A stretch of 61,824 nucleotides of DNA from the NCBI GenBank assembly GCA_017524725.1, contig JAFXUZ010000021.1, positions 1 to 61,824 on the forward strand, in the 5' to 3' direction. Source of the DNA: Clostridia bacterium. Its GTDB lineage: Bacteria; Bacillota; Clostridia; Christensenellales; Aristaeellaceae. Shown here piece after piece: positions 34,789 to 42,571 of this stretch (position 1 is its first letter; each line of letters starts with the position of its first letter). A program made the translations under genes and the position numbers. The notes beneath the pieces were generated by a model. The model had not been told where the DNA came from and searched no databases. It saw only the letters and a program-made list of their open reading frames with translations.

Positions 34789-36321
34789 TCAGTTTTCCTC
34801 CCCGACCGCCGCCTTCCCGGAAGCAAGTTTTTCGACCGCTGTCCGGATATCGGCCAGGGCCGCCTGCATCCCGGCGGCTTTTTCAAGGAGCCCTGCGGCA
34901 TCGCCGCTGCCCGCCTGCGTCTTCATCCGCTCAAGGTTTTCGTTCAGCGTGTTCATTACGCCGCAGATGTTCTTTTCAAAAGCCTCCGCCTCCCTGCGCA
35001 GGTCTTCGCCCACCTTGCGGACAAAGGCGGAATAGCTGTTCGCCAGGTCGGCGGTATTCTTTTCCACCAGGGCTGCGGTGTTGCCCGCCGACGCCGCGAC
35101 GCTGCCTGCCTGGGCGCGCACCGCCTCCATGGCTGCCTCGTTGAGCCCGGCCACCTCCCTGAAGCTCGCGGACATGCTTTCCTGCTGGGATTTGAGCTTT
35201 AAAAGCATGGTGTTCTGTTCGTCGCTTGCGGCCATCAGGCCGGACAGCACCTGGGACGCGTGGGAAAGAAATGCGTCGTTGTTCTGCTGGGACTGAGCCA
35301 TGGTGTCAAGATATTTGTCAAACCGGGCCATCATGTCCGCCGTTACGGACTGGACTCGTCCCATGTCCCGCATGATGACGTCAGCGGAGGACATGGTCCT
35401 CTGCAGCGCGTCATACGTGACAGACTGGGACTGGTTGATATTGCTCAGCGTATCGGCCAGGGCGGTCAGCTGCCCCGAAAGGGAGCGGTTCATCTGGGCG
35501 ATGAACTGCTGGGTGATGGCGGCCAGGCCATCCATCTGGGCCTGGGTCTGCCCCATAATGAACCGGTTCATCGATACCGTCACGGGCGTCAGGGAATTGG
35601 AAACTGCCTGGGCCACGTTTTCGGACAGGCGGCGGGACATTTCGTCGGCCGCTCCCCGGAGCGTCTCCTCCCGGTCCTCCTGCTGGAGGATCATCGTCAC
35701 GTTGTCGTCCAGCGGCCGGGCCATGACCAGGCTGTTGAAGGCGTCGTAAAAATCGTCGATGGCGTTGACGGCACCGCCCACCGCCGAACGGTGGAAGATA
35801 TTGAAGGCGATGGAGCAGGCGACGCCGACGATGGACGTGGTGAATGCAAAGGTCATGCCGCCGATCATCTGGGGAATGGATTTCATGGTCTCTTCCGCGT
35901 TGGACACGTCCAGCCCGCCCAGGCCGTTCATCAATCCGATAAAAGTGCCCAGGATGCCCAGGCTGGTAAACAGGCCGGGCAGCATCTCAGACAGCGGGGT
36001 ATGCCCCACCGAATGGATCACCGTATCGTCGTTGATATAGTCCTCCACATTGCAGGACCGGCCCCGGGCATCCAGCTGTTCCGCGTTTTTGAGGAACCTT
36101 TTCCAGGGAGCCTGCATATGCTTCCCCAGGAAGGACGTTTCCTGCCAGGCGGGTTTGCCGTCGGCGGGAGTCGGCGTCTCCAGCTGCCTGGATGCCCTGC
36201 GCAGACGTGCGGCGTTGGCCCTGACGGGTATGATGCATTTTGCGAACCCGACAAAAAAAAGGCAGGCCATGGCGGAATAGATCACCACATCGAGCCAATG
36301 TCCGCTGATCCAGTTAATCAT
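34789..36321 (-). CDS. MotA/ZorA-like proton-channel protein with long helical tail
   Basis: This 510-residue protein has three membrane helices: near residues 8-30, near 137-160 (PGLFTSLGILGTFIGLMNGL) and near 180-205 (MIGGMTFAFTTSIVGVACSI). These two blocks are the MotA/TolQ/ExbB core and resemble ZorA of the Zorya antiphage system especially. The remaining roughly 300 residues are cytoplasmic, rich in Gln/Ala/Ser/Met and predicted helical, like the ZorA tail. The ATG at 36321 has a GGGAGGAG site. Its stop is 1 bp from the OmpA-domain partner. Helicase and nuclease subunits ZorC/D/E are not adjacent, so the role is uncertain. Confidence 0.8.
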   Translation of the reverse strand: MINWISGHWLDVVIYSAMACLFFVGFAKCIIPVRANAARLRRASRQLETPTPADGKPAWQETSFLGKHMQAPWKRFLKNAEQLDARGRSCNVEDYINDDTVIHSVGHTPLSEMLPGLFTSLGILGTFIGLMNGLGGLDVSNAEETMKSIPQMIGGMTFAFTTSIVGVACSIAFNIFHRSAVGGAVNAIDDFYDAFNSLVMARPLDDNVTMILQQEDREETLRGAADEMSRRLSENVAQAVSNSLTPVTVSMNRFIMGQTQAQMDGLAAITQQFIAQMNRSLSGQLTALADTLSNINQSQSVTYDALQRTMSSADVIMRDMGRVQSVTADMMARFDKYLDTMAQSQQNNDAFLSHASQVLSGLMAASDEQNTMLLKLKSQQESMSASFREVAGLNEAAMEAVRAQAGSVAASAGNTAALVEKNTADLANSYSAFVRKVGEDLRREAEAFEKNICGVMNTLNENLERMKTQAGSGDAAGLLEKAAGMQAALADIRTAVEKLASGKAAVGEEN

Positions 36322-36359
36322 TCGTCTTCTCCTCCCGGCGGAACATAATGTCAACCTGT

Positions 36360-36388
36360 ATTTTAACGCATCCCAAACACAATTGCAA
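36360..36388 (-). promoter_or_regulatory. Sigma-A promoter of the MotAB-like/scpAB operon
   Basis: On the minus strand TTGCAA (36383-36388), a 17-bp spacer and TAAAAT (36360-36365) lie about 40 bp before the MotA-like ATG. Confidence 0.75.
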
Positions 36389-36456
36389 TAAGATTGTAAC
36401 AATTCAGAAAAATGATACAATTTCTCCCTCGCTTCGGAGGTTTGCCGCGGGCGTTA

Positions 36457-36485
36457 TTGACTTTTCGTCCCGCAGAAGGTATCAT
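36457..36485 (+). promoter_or_regulatory. Sigma-A promoter of the CapA-like gene
   Basis: TTGACT (36457-36462), a 17-bp spacer and TATCAT (36480-36485) place the transcript start near 36492, just before the chosen ATG at 36514 and inside the longer open frame. Confidence 0.75.
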
Positions 36486-36513
36486 TCTGTTATCAAACCA
36501 GCGAGGTATGTTT

Positions 36514-37569
36514 ATGGGTCATCTGAAGCGGCTGTGCTTATGTCTCCTCTCCCTTTCCCTCCTTCTCATCCACAGCGCCGCCCTGGGTGAAAATAAAGAT
36601 ATTGTGATCACTTTTGTGGGGGACTGCACCCTGGGATCGGAAGAACACGAGCGCTCAAAGCCCACTTCCTTTGACAGCTACGTCCTCAATTACGGCTTCG
36701 ATTACCCCTTCTCCGGGGTCTATTCCGTCATCGCGGCGGACGACCTGACGGTGGCCAACCTGGAAGGCGTGTTCTACAACTACGAGGCCAACAAAGTAAA
36801 AAAGACCTACAATTTCCGCGCCCCCACTGAATTTGCCCAGATCCTGCCTCTCAGTTCCGTGGAAGTCGTCTCCCTGGCCAACAACCACACCGAGGACTAC
36901 GGAGCCGCCGGCATCCGCTCCACGGTGGAGGCCCTCGCCGAGGTCGGCACCCCCTGGTTCGCTACCTCGGAATACGCCGACGACGTTTATATCTACGAAA
37001 AAGACAGCTGCAGGATCGGCTTTGTCGCCGTGTACGCCACCTACTGGTACACCCACATCGAGCAGCTTCGTTCCGACATCGACCGTCTCAAAAGCGCCGG
37101 CTGCGACGTACTGGTGGGCGTGATGCACGCCGGCACCGAATACAGCGCGTTTCATGATTCCGGCCAGGAGAAGCTCGCCAATTACCTGATCAACAGCGGC
37201 TGCAGCGTAGTCATCGGCCATCATCCCCATGTGATCCAGGGCGTATACGTATACAACAACGCTACCGTGGTCTGGAGCCTGGGTAATTTCGTTTTCGGCG
37301 GGAACAAAGCCATGCGTGCCCAGTATTCCATGCTCGCCCAGTTTACCTTCACCTTTGGGGAAGACGGTAAATACCTCGGCCACACCCTCAATATCATCCC
37401 CGCCCAGTATTCCGGCTACACGGATTACAACAACTACTGCCCCATCCTCGTGGAAGGCGAAGACGCCGAGACCTGCATGGGGATGATCCAGAGGGATTCA
37501 AACATCCGCCTGGCGCCGTATGTCTCCGGCGTCGGCGCCGTCCAGCAGTTTGTGCCCGCCGGCAAGTGA
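36514..37569 (+). CDS. Secreted CapA-family metallophosphatase-like protein
   Basis: This 351-residue protein has an N-terminal signal sequence or anchor (residues 4-22, ending SAALGEN) and a PGA_cap domain. Metal-ligand-type motifs appear in order: ITFVGDCTLGS, LTVANLEGVF, SLANNHTEDYG, GVMHAGTEYS, VIGHHPHVIQGV and VWSLGNFVFGG. CapA/PgsA proteins assist poly-gamma-glutamate synthesis, but many stand-alone members are of unknown function; no capB or capC is nearby. ATG 36514 has a GAGG box 7 nt upstream; ATG 36508 is an alternative. It is followed after 26 bp by hprK. Confidence 0.87.
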   Translation: MGHLKRLCLCLLSLSLLLIHSAALGENKDIVITFVGDCTLGSEEHERSKPTSFDSYVLNYGFDYPFSGVYSVIAADDLTVANLEGVFYNYEANKVKKTYNFRAPTEFAQILPLSSVEVVSLANNHTEDYGAAGIRSTVEALAEVGTPWFATSEYADDVYIYEKDSCRIGFVAVYATYWYTHIEQLRSDIDRLKSAGCDVLVGVMHAGTEYSAFHDSGQEKLANYLINSGCSVVIGHHPHVIQGVYVYNNATVVWSLGNFVFGGNKAMRAQYSMLAQFTFTFGEDGKYLGHTLNIIPAQYSGYTDYNNYCPILVEGEDAETCMGMIQRDSNIRLAPYVSGVGAVQQFVPAGK

Positions 37570-37595
37570 TTTCTTTCTGTGTTTTTTAGGAAGGG

Positions 37596-38522
37596 GTGGT
37601 CCATATCCTGATCAATGCCGTCGATTTTATCCAGGCGCTGTCCCTGAAGGAGTTCACACACTCCACCCGAAAGCAGTGGGATCTGCATTCCGCCGACCTG
37701 AACCGCCCGGGCATGCAGTTCGTAGGCTTTTACGAATTTTTTGCCTATGAGCGCCCCCAGGTGGTGGGACTGGTGGAGATGAGTTACCTGAAATCCCTTC
37801 CGGAGGACGTTTTGCGCACCCGCCTGGAAGCTTATTTCGCTTACCCCATTCCCTGCGTTGTGGTCTGCCGCGGCATGGCGCCGCCGGACATCATGCTGGA
37901 GCTGGCCGAAAAACACAACGTGAGCATCCTGGGTACAGGTACCGAAACGACACGTTTCTCGGTTTCCGCCATCACCTATCTGTCCACCTGTCTGGCTCCC
38001 CGCTCCAGGATGCACGGCGTGCTCCTGGATGTGTACGGCGTCGGTGTGCTGATCACCGGCAGCAGCGGCGTGGGAAAAAGCGAAGCAGCCCTGGAACTGA
38101 TCAAACGCGGGCACCAGCTGGTAGCCGACGATGTGGTGGAGGTCTGCAAGGTGAGCGATACCCGCCTCACCGGCGAAGCGCCCGAGACCATCCGCCATTT
38201 CATGGAGATCCGCGGCATCGGCATCATCGATATCAAAGCCATGTTCGGCATCGGCGCCGTCGCCACCACCAAATCCATCGACCTGGTGATCCACCTGGAG
38301 AACTGGGACGAGCAGAAAGCCTACGACCGCCTGGGGCTTTCGGAGGAATATACCAGCATCATGGACGTGAGTATCCCCCAGCTGCTCCTCCCCGTCCGTC
38401 CCGGACGCAACCTGGCCATCATCATCGAGGTGGCCGCCAGGAATTTCAGCCTTAAAAAAATGGGATACTCCGCCGCCAAGGAAATGGACAACCGCGTCAA
38501 CGAAATGATGACTTCAAAATAA
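37596..38522 (+). CDS. hprK: HPr kinase/phosphorylase
   Basis: Phosphorylates HPr on Ser46, producing the CcpA corepressor. The 308-residue protein has the N-terminal domain (about 1-130) and a kinase domain with Walker A GSSGVGKSE near 154-162, HQLVADDVVEV (catalytic His/Asp region) near 173-183, and the family signature EIRGIGIIDIKAMFGIGAV near 207-225. The likely start is GTG 37596 within an AGGAAGGG region; no ATG fits better. It sits between the CapA-like gene and glucokinase. The catabolite operator at 17104 would be one natural target of this pathway. Confidence 0.95.
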   Translation: MVHILINAVDFIQALSLKEFTHSTRKQWDLHSADLNRPGMQFVGFYEFFAYERPQVVGLVEMSYLKSLPEDVLRTRLEAYFAYPIPCVVVCRGMAPPDIMLELAEKHNVSILGTGTETTRFSVSAITYLSTCLAPRSRMHGVLLDVYGVGVLITGSSGVGKSEAALELIKRGHQLVADDVVEVCKVSDTRLTGEAPETIRHFMEIRGIGIIDIKAMFGIGAVATTKSIDLVIHLENWDEQKAYDRLGLSEEYTSIMDVSIPQLLLPVRPGRNLAIIIEVAARNFSLKKMGYSAAKEMDNRVNEMMTSK

Positions 38523-38541
38523 TATCCGGGAGGAAAAACAC

Positions 38542-39498
38542 ATGATTTACGCTGGCATTGATCTGGGAGGCACATTTATCAAGACAGGCATCGTCGACCC
38601 GGAAGGAAAGATCCTGGGCGAAAGCAGCATACCCACCGGCGCGGGCCGTTCCTTTGAGGATATCGCCCACGATATGGTCCTGGGCGTAATGGAAGCCCTC
38701 AAAAAAGCCGAAAAGGACCAGAGTGAGCTGACCGCCATCGGCGTGGGCATCCCCGGGATCGCGGACCAGAACACCGGACGCATCGTTTTCTGCCCCAACC
38801 TGGGCTGGCGGGACATCCCCCTGAAGGAAGAGATCCAGAAATACCTCGACCTGCCTGTCTTCATCGACAACGACGCAACGGTGGCCGGCCTGGCTGAAAA
38901 CTTTTCCGGTGTTTCACGCAGCTGCTCCTCCAGCGTCTTCATCACCCTGGGGACCGGCGTCGGCGCCGGAATCATCATCAACGGCAAGCCCTGGAGCGGC
39001 GCCCACGGGGTCGGCAGCGAGCTGGGACATATGACCCTGCTTGCCGACGGCGTACCCTGCAGCTGCGGCAACAACGGCTGTGTGGAAAGGTACACCAGCG
39101 CCACCGCCCTGGCCCGCATGGGCCGCCAGGCCGCCATGGCCTATCCCGACAGCCAGATCAACTCCATCGCCGGAAGCATCGACAATATCGACGCCCGGGC
39201 GGTCATCGACGCCGCCAAGGCGGGTGACAGGATCGCTTCCCGGGTCTTCGACCGCTATGTCACCTATCTCGCCATGACCATCAATAACATCACCGCTTTC
39301 CTCGATCCCGAGATGGTGGTCCTGGGCGGCGGAGTCAGTCACGCCGGAAGCTTTCTCCTGGACGCCATCCGGAGCCAGCTTCCCCGCTTCCTCCTCTACA
39401 AGGGCCTTCCCTCCCCCCGGGTGGAACTGGCGCAGCTGGGCAATGAAGCCGGCATGATCGGCGCCGCCGCCCTGGGCCGGGTCAATACCGCCTCCTGA
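38542..39498 (+). CDS. glcK: ROK-family glucokinase
   Basis: Phosphorylates glucose or a related hexose. The 318-residue protein has the ATP-binding motif GIDLGGTFIKTGIVD at residues 5-19, the sugar-binding IDNDATVAGLAE near 111-122, GTGVGAGIIINGKPWSG, HVGSELGHM-type EXGH (VGSELGHMTLL), and the ROK zinc motif CSCGNNGCVERYTS near 174-187. A GGAGG site lies 8 nt before the ATG. Substrates such as N-acetylmannosamine cannot be excluded, though the motif set fits Firmicute glucokinases. It lies 19 bp downstream of hprK. Confidence 0.92.
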   Translation: MIYAGIDLGGTFIKTGIVDPEGKILGESSIPTGAGRSFEDIAHDMVLGVMEALKKAEKDQSELTAIGVGIPGIADQNTGRIVFCPNLGWRDIPLKEEIQKYLDLPVFIDNDATVAGLAENFSGVSRSCSSSVFITLGTGVGAGIIINGKPWSGAHGVGSELGHMTLLADGVPCSCGNNGCVERYTSATALARMGRQAAMAYPDSQINSIAGSIDNIDARAVIDAAKAGDRIASRVFDRYVTYLAMTINNITAFLDPEMVVLGGGVSHAGSFLLDAIRSQLPRFLLYKGLPSPRVELAQLGNEAGMIGAAALGRVNTAS

Positions 39499-39530
39499 CG
39501 GTACATGATCCGCCGGATATGATTCCATGA

Positions 39531-39567
39531 AACGGCCGCGGACCCTGCAAAAGGGTCCGCGGCCGTT
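39531..39567. terminator. Bidirectional terminator hairpin
   Basis: A perfect 15-bp stem (39531-39545 with 39553-39567), loop of seven, is followed by CCGTTCC. It separates glcK from the convergent GNAT gene. The T-run is weak but the stem is very stable. Confidence 0.75.
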
Positions 39568-39588
39568 CCGTTCCCGGATCCCGCGACT

Positions 39589-40116
39589 TTATATTTCCCT
39601 GCCCATCAGGATGGGAAAGGAGCGTTCCTTCATCCCGTCGTTGGTATAACCCATCACGTCGAATCCGATGACCTTCATGCCCATTTCGGTCAGGAAGGAA
39701 TACGCTCCCCAGTTGGCGGACTGGACCTGGGCCACCAGGGCGCGGCGTTTCTGCTCCCGGGCGATATCCATGGCCCGGGTCACCAGCATCCTGCCCACGC
39801 CCTGCCGACGGTATTTTTCATCAACATACAAGCTGGTGATCCGCAGCCGGTTTTTGAGCTTTTCCGGAGTCACCTCCATCAGGGCGGTCATGTTCGCGCC
39901 GTCCCATACCCCGTATACATGTGGATCGTCCCAGCAGTCCATGAAAAGGCGCTCGGTCCATTCCATATGGTGGCGCGGGCAGGCCGTCCTGACCAGTTCA
40001 TAGGTCACCATGGTCCCGCCCCCGCGTTCCCGAAGGCCGTAATAACACGATGTATCGCAGGATACCACCAATTCAAAGCCCTGATAGCTTTTCCTCTCCA
40101 ATTCGGCGATCTTCAT
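39589..40116 (-). CDS. GNAT-family N-acetyltransferase
   Basis: This 175-residue acyltransferase has the acetyl-CoA-binding motif A in ITSLYVDEKYRRQGVGRMLVTRAM, residues about 99-122, followed by ALVAQVQSANWGAYSFLTEMGMKVIGFD (motif B). The first 50 residues differ from the common fold and may confer specificity. The substrate is unknown. No strong ribosome site precedes the ATG at 40116; an ATG at about residue 36 is an alternative start. Confidence 0.8.
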   Translation of the reverse strand: MKIAELERKSYQGFELVVSCDTSCYYGLRERGGGTMVTYELVRTACPRHHMEWTERLFMDCWDDPHVYGVWDGANMTALMEVTPEKLKNRLRITSLYVDEKYRRQGVGRMLVTRAMDIAREQKRRALVAQVQSANWGAYSFLTEMGMKVIGFDVMGYTNDGMKERSFPILMGREI

Positions 40117-40198
40117 ATTCCGGTCCGAACCCCCTTGCTGCGATGTGTATCAGATCCATTCCCCTTACTGCCGGGTCCTTTTGCCGGCAAGGAACGCC

Positions 40199-41029
40199 TC
40201 AGCCGGGCTTTTTGTATGCTTCAAGGGCGGCCGCCCTGCTGTCCGCAAGGAGTATCTTTTCCTCCAGATCGGGATACGCCCCGTCCTCTTCCCCTTTAAG
40301 CCGTACATGGATAAAAAATTCCCTGGTGCCCGCGTTCCCGGTCACCGGGCTGTGGGTCACATTGACACACACCGCACCGGGCATTTCGTTCAGGTCCGAC
40401 ACCAACTGCCTCAGCAGCGGCGCATACCGGTCCGGCGCGATCACGCCGGTGCGGCGGCTTTCCGCGTCGTCGATCTCAAACAGCGGCTTGACCAGGCACA
40501 CCAGATCCCCCCGGCCGTGGAGGATCCGTGAAAAATACGGCACGGCCTTCCGGAGACTCAGGTAAGAAACATCCACGGTCCCAAGATCCGGTCTTGGGGA
40601 CAGGGAAAGCAGGCTTTCGTCGGATATATTGGTCTTTTCGCAGTTGACCACCCTTGCATCCTGGCGCAGGCGGCCAACCAGCTGTCCCCAGCCCACGTCC
40701 ACCGCGTATACCCTCTCCGCGCCGAAATGCAGAAGACAGTCGGTAAAGCCGCCGGTGGACGCTCCGGCGTCGATACACACGCGGCCCGCCGGGGACAGCC
40801 CGAAGTCCTTCAGCGCGCCTTCCAGCTTCAGCCCGCCCTTCCCGGCATAGGGCATTTCCCTGCCCCGCACGGTGATCACCGCGTCAGCGGGTACCTTCAT
40901 GCTCCCACGGAGGCGGATGCCGTCAAGGTATATATTCCCCTCCAGCAGGGCGGCGGAAGCGGCTTTTTCGTTTTCAAACAGGCCGTCTCCCAGCAGTTTG
41001 TCCATCAGCGGGATCTTTTTTGCCTTCAT
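40199..41029 (-). CDS. tlyA: TlyA-family rRNA 2'-O-methyltransferase
   Basis: This 276-residue protein has an S4 RNA-binding domain (residues about 5-65: MDKLLGDGLFENEKAASAALLEG, here about 9-31) and an FtsJ-like methyltransferase domain with the SAM motif CIDAGASTGGFTDCLLHFGA near 87-106 and AVDVGWGQL. It should methylate 2'-O of cytidines in 16S and/or 23S rRNA. A GGAGG-type site precedes the ATG. It overlaps rluD by 4 bp. Confidence 0.92.
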   Translation of the reverse strand: MKAKKIPLMDKLLGDGLFENEKAASAALLEGNIYLDGIRLRGSMKVPADAVITVRGREMPYAGKGGLKLEGALKDFGLSPAGRVCIDAGASTGGFTDCLLHFGAERVYAVDVGWGQLVGRLRQDARVVNCEKTNISDESLLSLSPRPDLGTVDVSYLSLRKAVPYFSRILHGRGDLVCLVKPLFEIDDAESRRTGVIAPDRYAPLLRQLVSDLNEMPGAVCVNVTHSPVTGNAGTREFFIHVRLKGEEDGAYPDLEEKILLADSRAAALEAYKKPG

Positions 41030-41988
41030 TCCTTCCCTCCGGAGGCCGAATCGTTTTCAAATGGGCATGGGGCCGTAAAGACCATTCTTTCCCCTGTCTT
41101 CGGATGGTCGAACGCTATGGAAAACGCGTGGAGCATCAGCCTGCCGGCATCCTTCACGTGGGTCTTTCCGTAGATCGGGTCGCCCAGTACCGGGTGTCCC
41201 AGGGAGGCCATATGCACCCGGATCTGATGGGTGCGCCCGGTCAGGATCCGGATGTCCAGCAGCGTGGAGCGGGGATACTCCTTCAGGACGCGCCACAGCG
41301 TCACCGCTTCCCTGCCGGCGGGGTCGAGCGCCATTTTTTTTCTGTCCGTCTTCGAACGCGCGATGGCCTTGTCGACCCGGCCCTCCTTGTCCTTCATATG
41401 TCCCCACACCACCGCACGGTAGTGCTTTTCCACGGTATGCCGTGCCCACTGCGCGGACAGCGACAGGTGCGCCTCGTCGCATTTGGCCACAAGCATCACG
41501 CCGCTGGTGTCCTTATCCAGACGATGGACGATGCCGGGCCGCGTTTCCCCGCCGATGCCTGACAGGTTGTCCAGGTGATACAAAAGGGCGTTGACCAGCG
41601 TGCCGTCCGGATTTCCCGCGGCGGGATGGACCACCATCCCTGCGGGTTTGACCACCACGGCAAGATAATCGTCCTGGTACAGTACCTGGAGCGGCAGATC
41701 CTGGGGCAAATTGGCGTCGGGCCGCGGCGCGGGAAGCACACAGTCCACCCTGTCCCCGGCTTTCACGCGAAAGCCGCTTTTCGGGCACGTCACGCTGTTG
41801 ACCCTTACAAGCCCCTCCTGGATCAGGCCCGCCGCCCTCGAACGCGACGGAACACGGCCCCCGGAAAGGGAAAACAGCACGCTGTCCAGCCTTTCCCCGC
41901 CGCCGGATTCGGGTACTGAAAAGGAGACCTGTTCCTGTCCTCCCGCGTCAGTCCTCTCCCGGCTGTCCGGGGTCATTTGATCCGTCAT
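41026..41988 (-). CDS. rluD: RluA/RluD-family pseudouridine synthase
   Basis: This 320-residue enzyme isomerises uridines in 23S rRNA. It has an S4 domain at residues about 28-85 (ERLDSVLFSLSGGRVPSRSRAAGLIQEG region), then the catalytic HRLDKDTSGV motif near 153-162 (the Asp after HRL is catalytic) and the C-terminal RTHQIRVHMASLGHPVLGDPIYG block. The open frame extends to 42195, but ATG 41988, with AAAGGA upstream, gives a normal N-terminus. It begins inside the lspA coding region (41-bp overlap), the usual lspA-rluD pairing. Confidence 0.93.
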   Translation of the reverse strand: MTDQMTPDSRERTDAGGQEQVSFSVPESGGGERLDSVLFSLSGGRVPSRSRAAGLIQEGLVRVNSVTCPKSGFRVKAGDRVDCVLPAPRPDANLPQDLPLQVLYQDDYLAVVVKPAGMVVHPAAGNPDGTLVNALLYHLDNLSGIGGETRPGIVHRLDKDTSGVMLVAKCDEAHLSLSAQWARHTVEKHYRAVVWGHMKDKEGRVDKAIARSKTDRKKMALDPAGREAVTLWRVLKEYPRSTLLDIRILTGRTHQIRVHMASLGHPVLGDPIYGKTHVKDAGRLMLHAFSIAFDHPKTGERMVFTAPCPFENDSASGGKE

Positions 41989-42439
41989 CTGCTTTTTTCC
42001 TTTCCCGTCCACCGTCTTTGCCCCAAAATACCAGGGCGGCGCAGGCGATGCAGCCGACGACGATGGCCGCGTCGGCCAGGTTGAAAACATAAAAGCGCAC
42101 AAACACCGTTTCGAACAGGTCCGCCACATATCCCCGCAGGATCCTGTCCGCCAGGTTCCCCAGGGCGCCGCCGGCAACAAGGCCAAGGGAAACATTTACG
42201 GCCCCGGAAGGACGCCGGATGACCGCATAGCCCACAATGGCAGCCACCGCAAAAATCGCTGTGACGAAATGCAGCCAGGCCGGCATGAACGAAAAAACGT
42301 TCATCGCCGTACCGGTATTTTTAACGTTGGCGATATTCATCACCCCGGGGATCAGGACGCCCTCCCTGCCCCACAAAAGCGCTTTGGTAAGCTGATCCAG
42401 GGCCAGGACCGAAAAAAGCGCCGTGAAAAAAGCGACCAT
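41948..42439 (-). CDS. lspA: Lipoprotein signal peptidase (signal peptidase II)
   Basis: This 163-residue aspartyl protease cleaves prolipoprotein signal peptides. Four membrane helices are visible, with the two catalytic Asp residues in ALGNLADRIL (near 97) and FNLADAAIVVG (near 120). LALDQLTKALLW near the N-terminus is typical. A hydrophilic tail of about 30 residues overlaps the rluD start. Its presence shows that this organism makes lipoproteins, relevant to the binding protein at 17.2 kb that lacks a lipobox. Confidence 0.95.
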   Translation of the reverse strand: MVAFFTALFSVLALDQLTKALLWGREGVLIPGVMNIANVKNTGTAMNVFSFMPAWLHFVTAIFAVAAIVGYAVIRRPSGAVNVSLGLVAGGALGNLADRILRGYVADLFETVFVRFYVFNLADAAIVVGCIACAALVFWGKDGGRERKKADDGSNDPGQPGED

Positions 42440-42461
42440 ACCTTACTCCCTTCCGGGAAGC

Positions 42462-42490
42462 ATTATACCATATTATCCTGCCGCGGACAA
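42462..42490 (-). promoter_or_regulatory. Promoter of lspA-rluD-tlyA
   Basis: On the minus strand TTGTCC (42485-42490), a 17-bp spacer and TATAAT (42462-42467) preceded by TGG. It gives a short leader of roughly 15 nt before the lspA ATG. Confidence 0.75.
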
Positions 42491-42511
42491 TCCAAACAGC
42501 CCTCCGGGAGA

Positions 42512-42540
42512 TTGACATTATCTGATTCAGCAAGTAAAAT
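42512..42540 (+). promoter_or_regulatory. Sigma-A promoter of the aspartate kinase gene
   Basis: Perfect TTGACA (42512-42517), a 17-bp spacer and TAAAAT (42535-42540) lie 31 bp before the ATG. No lysine riboswitch fits in this short leader. Confidence 0.85.
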
Positions 42541-42571
42541 AGCATGGTATCGATGAGGAGGTATTTTTTTT

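Noticed and set aside
33792..36321. Complete Zorya defence system
   Set aside because: Only ZorA- and ZorB-like genes are present. The neighbours are core genes, so a full defence system is not claimed.
41989..42195. N-terminal extension of RluD
   Set aside because: It is the lspA coding region in another frame, and a better ribosome site exists at 41988.
42541..42571. Lysine riboswitch before aspartate kinase
   Set aside because: Only about 25 nt lie between the predicted transcript start and the ATG, too short for an L-box.
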